A DNA stretch of 64,000 nt from positions 372,001 to 436,000 of the forward strand of contig JACGCM010002361.1 in assembly GCA_014058105.1 (NCBI GenBank), read 5' to 3'. Position numbers and translations under genes: made by a program. Within the stretch, counting starts at the first letter, position 1. Each line of letters starts with the position of its first letter. A model generated the notes under the pieces. The model was not told the DNA's origin. It worked only from the letters and a program-made list of their open reading frames with translations, and did no database searches. This stretch comes from Kingdonia uniflora (Eukaryota > Streptophyta > Magnoliopsida > Ranunculales > Circaeasteraceae). Positions 58,919 to 64,000 of this stretch are shown here, in pieces.

Positions 58919-61900
58919 TCACAAGAAACCTTCAATCCCGTGGCCAGCTCTAGTTTCTCTGTAAATGGTAAGTGCTTCGTCCATGACTCCGGATTGGGCA
59001 AGCACTTGTGCTCTCTTTTTTCCCGATGGATGCGTGAAAAGATAATCTTTCATTCCCCCAGGCACACCAGCCATACCAGTCACATGATCAAGCTTTTCAT
59101 ACATTGGGGGAGCAGCTCGAGGATCATATCCAGCCGAAGCAAGCAACAGTAGCCCAATGTAATCTGCTTCCATTTCCATCCTAGTTTAAGAAAAGTGAGC
59201 AAACAACACTTCAACACTCAGTACACAATATATGTAGGGTTAAAGACGTTTAACACACAATGCACAAAGTAATGGTTATATATCATGATTATTGACTTAT
59301 TATTGAGCAAATGTGTTAAACCTTCACTTGAGAAGCACAAGCCATCTGGTAGTATATTACTCGATGACTCGCATATTAAAAGTAACTCAAAAAAGAAACA
59401 TAAATAAAATATATTTTTTCCATTTTTAGCAATGTTAGAATTCTCCTCAATTGATTTTCATTCATTACTTTCATGTTTCTTTCTATACCCTTGATTTTCA
59501 TTCGCATAACTGATCGACTAAAGGAAGTGGACCAAGGAAAGGGTTGTAGCAATCCACATTGTCATTATTCATTATACAATAGTTCAATTTATTGTACGAT
59601 TCTAAAGCACAGAACTAAATCAGAATAAAGAAGCAGTCCAAGGATTAATTCTTCTTTATGTTCTCTAAACTTTCCCATTTGCTTTAAGCCAATGTTAACG
59701 AAAGTGCTGAAGATAGAAATGCCCGATTAAGTGAGGAACTTCGTTTATCTAAACTTAACAAGACCAACCAGGGTATTCAAACACCTGCCAATGGGATGTG
59801 AGAATCTGCCACAAAAATGGTGTATTGACCCAACATCCCAACTTCCAGCACCAATGCAAGCAGAGACAATTGGGGTCAAGGAGATTAAGGGTGGACAGAA
59901 TGGTCCAAAGGAAACCAGATTTACAACGACTGCAGAAGGGGTTGCTAACCAGTCAGAAATCAATCACCAAAATGCCCAAAAGAGCAAGATACTGGAAAAG
60001 CTAATGATCCTGAAGTGACAGCAACATTATCTCTTAACACTGTGCAAAAAAGACTTGGCAAATGCCTTTATAACAAGTGCAAGGAGGAAGAGTGTATCCA
60101 TGAGAAGCCCATACCGCAGTTAAAGGGCCCCTGAAATTAGCAACTAGGAAGAGTTCCCACCATACAATACATGGGTAGCTACTTCTCAACAACCCAAGCT
60201 TCCAATATAAAATTGGACTTCTATGTTAGGAGTTTCTCCTATGTCAAGGGGTAGATCAAGTTGGCTTACTCACCTCTAACAACAATGGCTGACGGGGTCC
60301 TCAATACAGTGTTTACAACTACAGAACTTGCCCCAGTTCTAAAGAATCGTGAGAATTATTTGGAAAGGAACTTTGTGGGGAGAAGACTGGACTATTCTTA
60401 TGTCAAAGATACTCTTAGAAGAATATGGTGCACCAAAAGAGATTTTGAAGATACATTGCAGAGAAACAATGTTTTTTTCTCTCTATCCTCATTAACAGGA
60501 GAATAGAGAGAAGGTTTTGCAAATGGGCTCACAGCATAATGCCAACAGATTGTTCATCATTAGGCCGTGGGAACCATATATAGATTTGAAATAACTGAAC
60601 TCTCTTACATACCAGTGTAAGTAATCATGAAAAAATTCTTGTACATATGTGGCGGCACCCTGATAGTATTGCCAAGATTGCCAGCATTGTGGGAAAGCCC
60701 CTATACCTTGACAAAGGAACAGAAGACAAATCGAGAATGAGCTATGCTAGGTAGTGTATTGAACTGGACATTAATTTAAGCTGTCGAACATTCTAAAAGC
60801 TACAGGTGACGAGGTTTTTTTTTAAGGGATCATGTACGAGCAGATATCCGAGGGCGTGGAATATAATTGTGATCTGGTTAGACACTTGGAACTTCTAAGA
60901 GATTCTTCCCTTATGTGATTTGAGGTTTAAAGAAGGAAAGGATGACTGAATTCATGAACAAAATGGGAACATATTAACATCGACTGTGAGTTCCATCTGT
61001 GTGAGGCCCAGAGATTCCTTTTCTACTCATCTTTTGGCGGTGTGGCCTAATAAGTGTTTTCATAACAGAGGACTAAATGGAGTTGGAGACAATCCATCTG
61101 TGTGTTTTTAGGTTGGTTTATTTAACAGATTGATTAATCTGACGGGAGGTCAGGACAACTTAAAATTGTTAAATTTACTAATGAAGTGAGAAAAACAAAC
61201 ATCATTTAGAACACTGAGCACAGTTTTCTTCTTTTGGAATATATCTGCTTAGCTATTTTTTATTTATTTATTTATTTTATTTATTTGCTAAGCAAAGCTG
61301 GGGTTAGGCAAAGACCCCATGACCAGGTATATTCATATCAGTATAAACTGCTACAACCTAATGTATTTCTTGCCCCTAGCATCCTCCTCTGCAAAGACAC
61401 GCAGGCCTTGAGGCATGGAGCTAGGAGAGAACAAAATCTCACAAATAGTAGCATATGAGGCTAGATAGTCTGAGCAACGATTGGTTTCTCAATAGACATG
61501 GTAAATCTTGAATTCAACCAGCCTGCTGATAAGCTCTTTGATGGAAAGCATTAGAAAATAACAGTTCCATGGAGGAGTAACACCTTTAGCAATAAACTGC
61601 ACCATTTGCATTGAGTCTGTACTTATATGTACTCTTCTAAATCCTTTCTTCATAGCATTCACTAATCCTCTGTGAATAGCAAGCTTTTCATGTTAAGTAA
61701 CCGTACCTGTTTCATCTACCTCATTCCTTACAACATAGGCTAGGATACCCTTACCCATATCATCTCTGAAAATGCTCCCATAACCCCCCCAGCTGTACCA
61801 TTGAGAGATCTATCAGTGTTCAATAGATTAACCCCTATTGGAGGTGGTAACCATTGACAGTAGACCCATCAGCTATATCTGCTTAGCTATAGAGTCTCAC

Positions 61901-64000
61901 CTTTTGTTTTGTTTTAGGAGCAAGGAGGAATACTAATATAAACTCTTGTTCCGTTGCTTGGTATAGCTCAACTGTGGAAGCATTTTTTAAAACTTCAATA
62001 GTGTGGGATGGCTATGGATTTTCTATAGTTTTCACGTATACAATACAAGGTTATTACTTGAGCCACCAAGAAGAATTTGTAGATCTGACTCATAGCATCA
62101 CATGGATGCATTGGGAAAGGGAAACTTCAGCCATTTAAAGAGAGGAAGAAAATACCAAAGGCCTTTGTGTTGAACATTACACAGATGTGTGTTGGGGTTC
62201 CACGTGCTTGCTAGAATTACGCATTGGAAAAAAAGTCAAAATAAAAACATAATTCCAACAGATACATAGTATGATACTGACAAGGACAAAACTCCTAATT
62301 GAGCAAAAAAAGAAAAGAACAAAACTCCTACTAAAAGTGCCAACCGCAAATAACACATTGATAGCTAGCTGAACCTCTCTAATAAATCTTCAATTGTCAC
62401 AATGGGAACATAAACCAATGAACTTCATTTTGAATCCAAATTTTGAATATGGAAACTCCAGAAATTACCTAAAATTATTCCATGTCTTCCTACGCCAAGT
62501 GTAGGCCCTTCGCCCCTTAATGCAAACTACATATGTTTCATTTGATGTATAAAAGTTCAAGGAACATTGTGCCTTACTTAGTGGGTTCAGTGGAACTTCT
62601 TGTTAAACCAACTAATGATTTTGGCAGAAAAACACATACAAGATCGCATATATATATATATATATAAGAAAGCTACTTAAGGTACCAAAATCACAGAAGA
62701 TACCTCCGAGAGAAAGGAAACTTCAAAAGGAGATTTGACCCGGCACTAACAAGATCAGGCATGGAAACAAACTGAATGAGAATTATTTGAAGGATTGCAA
62801 CCCACAAGTTCTTTGTAATTCCTTCTGCTGCATGCCGAGCCACAACGTGACCAACCTGATAACAATTGATCAACTAAAAATATAAGTCGATTTGTATCAC
62901 ACGTCATAAAGTATACATTTCAGTTGATCCAACTTGGAATCGGCAGTGCACGATCTGAGTCCCTAGTTCGGAAGTTTGAACCATTTCGTGGATGCATAGC
63001 GTATTATTTTGGTATTTCTTTGGCAGCTACATGGGTTCCCCTTAAATGTGAAAAAAAAAACTAATTTGTCATGTGACATTGAGAATGATCTACTATCTCA
63101 CATGCACTTTCATGGACAGTACTTTTCCATTCATCTCGAGGTAAAATGTGCTTCCATTTTATCAGATAAGTCATGAATCTTTTTACTAATTTTGATCATT
63201 TGTGTTTACTTTTTACTTTACATTTGATTTCTGTTCAGGTTGAGAACAAAAATTAAACCAAATTAAAGTTAATGGAAATACCTCATGCCCAATTACTGTA
63301 GCGATCTCAGAATCCGCTCTGAAATGGTTCAAAAATCCCGTATAAACAACAATCTTCCCACCAGGGAGGCAAAATGCATTCACTTCAGGTGCATGAACGA
63401 CCAAAACCTCCCAATTCAATCCTTCTAAATGCTGAGTTGAAGGTTCCAAACCACGCGCTTGACCTTCTTGTCGACTCTTCTGAACCCACTTATCATTAAG
63501 AACCTCATCCTCACTATGCCAATCATCATCTTCCCCAATCTTTCCCTCCATATCTCCACCAAAACCCCAAGCGGCCTCATGCCCAACCCCCACATCAGTG
63601 CTCGCGTACCCAGGATCCCTCCAAACATGCTCATTCCTCAACCCTCTTTGCAAAGCCTCAATTATATCTTTCGCAATCAACCTCACTCGAATACTCTCCG
63701 GGTGCAATGCCGGAAGAATCCTATTCTTATACTCCGCTTTTAACTGCTCAAATTGCTTCTCCCCAATCTGCCTCTCCAAACTATGGGATAAAATAATAAA
63801 ATGTTTACGCTTTGTATACGGTATTGTCTCCAAATTACCAAAATACAATGTGATCAGAACTCCCCCACTAACCACAACTACAACAAAAACCGTCCGCCGG
63901 TTCTGAAACCATCGCTTCGGCCCTCTCGGCCTAAAATGCTCGATCCTATATCGATCAACATGGTAAAATTTTCGCCCCGCATTGTTGATTAACCCATAAT
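58919..64000 (-). CDS. OMA1: OMA1-like mitochondrial M48 metalloendopeptidase (N-terminus beyond window)
   Basis: Minus-strand exons: from the window edge to 63282, 62855-62704 and 59180-58919, in frame; the start lies beyond 64000. The first visible exon has RKFYHVDRYRIEHFRPRG, a hydrophobic segment VFVVVVVSGGVLITLYF that is a probable membrane anchor, an M48-type region (PEVNAFCLPGGKIVVYTGFL) and ends ATVIGHE. The next exon begins VGHVVARHAAE, so the zinc motif HEVGH is split by the intron. The third ligand is in RMEMEADYIG at the start of the last exon. OMA1 sits in the mitochondrial inner membrane and cleaves OPA1-type and stress substrates in fungi and animals; the plant role is inferred from family. 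All zinc ligands are present. The 3.5-kb intron 59181-62703 is filled with LINE pieces. Confidence 0.93.
60258..60960 (+). mobile_element. LINE ORF1 (DUF4283-type) fragment in OMA1 intron
   Basis: The plus strand reads LKNRENYLERNFVGRRLDYSYVKDTL, in pieces ENYLERNFVG and DYSYVKDTLRRIW, then with frame changes REKVLQMGS, ANRLFIIRPWEPYID, IAKIASIVGKPLYLDKGTEDKSRMSYA in pieces and VRADIRGR. This is the gag-like first protein of plant LINEs. Several stops and shifts: inactive. Upstream DNA from 59731 may belong to the same element. Confidence 0.7.
61310..61870 (-). mobile_element. LINE RNase H-like fragment in OMA1 intron
   Basis: The minus strand reads PPIGVNLLNTDRSLNGTAGG, in pieces, GILAYVVRNEVDETGTVT, EKLAIHRGLVNAMKKGFRRVHISTDSMQMVQFI in pieces, and FAEEDARGKKYIR. 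The NTD(G)S start and the HISTDS motif are RNase H-type positions of plant LINEs. Stops are frequent. It runs opposite to the ORF1 fragment beside it and is related to the piece at 5815-5990. Confidence 0.7.
62649..62667. repeat. TA microsatellite
   Basis: About nine TA units in the OMA1 intron, 37 bases beyond the donor at 62703. Confidence 0.85.

Noticed and set aside
59731..60018. 95-codon plus-strand frame in the OMA1 intron as a host gene
   Set aside because: It precedes the LINE ORF1 fragment and is most likely part of the same decayed element.

Overview
The window is nuclear DNA from a flowering plant, most likely a eudicot. It has AT-rich spacers, intron-rich genes with GT-AG (and two apparent GC-AG) introns, plant-specific families (PLS-type PPR, BIG GRAIN 1-like, TRF-like Myb, Raf-like kinase) and dense plant transposon remnants. 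No species is claimed.

Layout. Positions 1-13.4 kb form a gene-poor repeat zone: a GC-rich unassigned block, degenerate retroelement coding sequence, a plastid-transit-like fragment, LINE and MULE pseudogene pieces, a 3.57-kb hAT-like element with a perfect 8-bp target duplication and a captured CLC-type chloride-channel 3' end, and a solo LTR with a 5-bp duplication. The host genes follow: a TRF-like single-Myb telobox protein (+, 14401-24589, 634 aa), the GTPase DRG2 (+, 26383-35789, 400 aa), an E-type PPR protein (-, 36301-38438, 574 aa), a Raf-like protein kinase (-, 39009-40771, 416 aa) and a BIG GRAIN 1-like protein (-, 44923-46137, 404 aa). Positions 46.5-50.7 kb hold MITEs and tandem duplications. 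A broken spastin/katanin-type AAA ATPase lies at 54126-57946 (+). The C-terminal part of an OMA1-type mitochondrial metallopeptidase (-, 58919 to the window edge) closes the window.

The exon models were built by joining splice sites so that reading frame and family similarity are kept across every junction. TRF-like, DRG2, PPR, kinase, BG1-like and OMA1-like all read through without a break. The AAA gene does not: it has three one-base losses. The genes do not form a pathway or operon; they are independent plant genes with their own promoters. The large introns of TRF-like, DRG2 and OMA1 are swollen by transposons (LTR pair plus hAT; LINE; LINE pieces).

The most notable observations are the gene-capturing hAT element in a 16-bp palindromic target among TTCGAA-centred palindromes, a MITE family with 3-bp duplications and an internal GGCGCT-hairpin module (one copy has its empty site preserved in a neighbouring duplicate), a 482-bp tandem array seeded by that MITE, two GC-AG introns, a perfect E2F-like palindrome in the leader intron of the TRF-like gene, and several perfect hairpins. 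Nothing here demonstrates a new biological system; the window is best described as ordinary plant genes in a very active transposon landscape.
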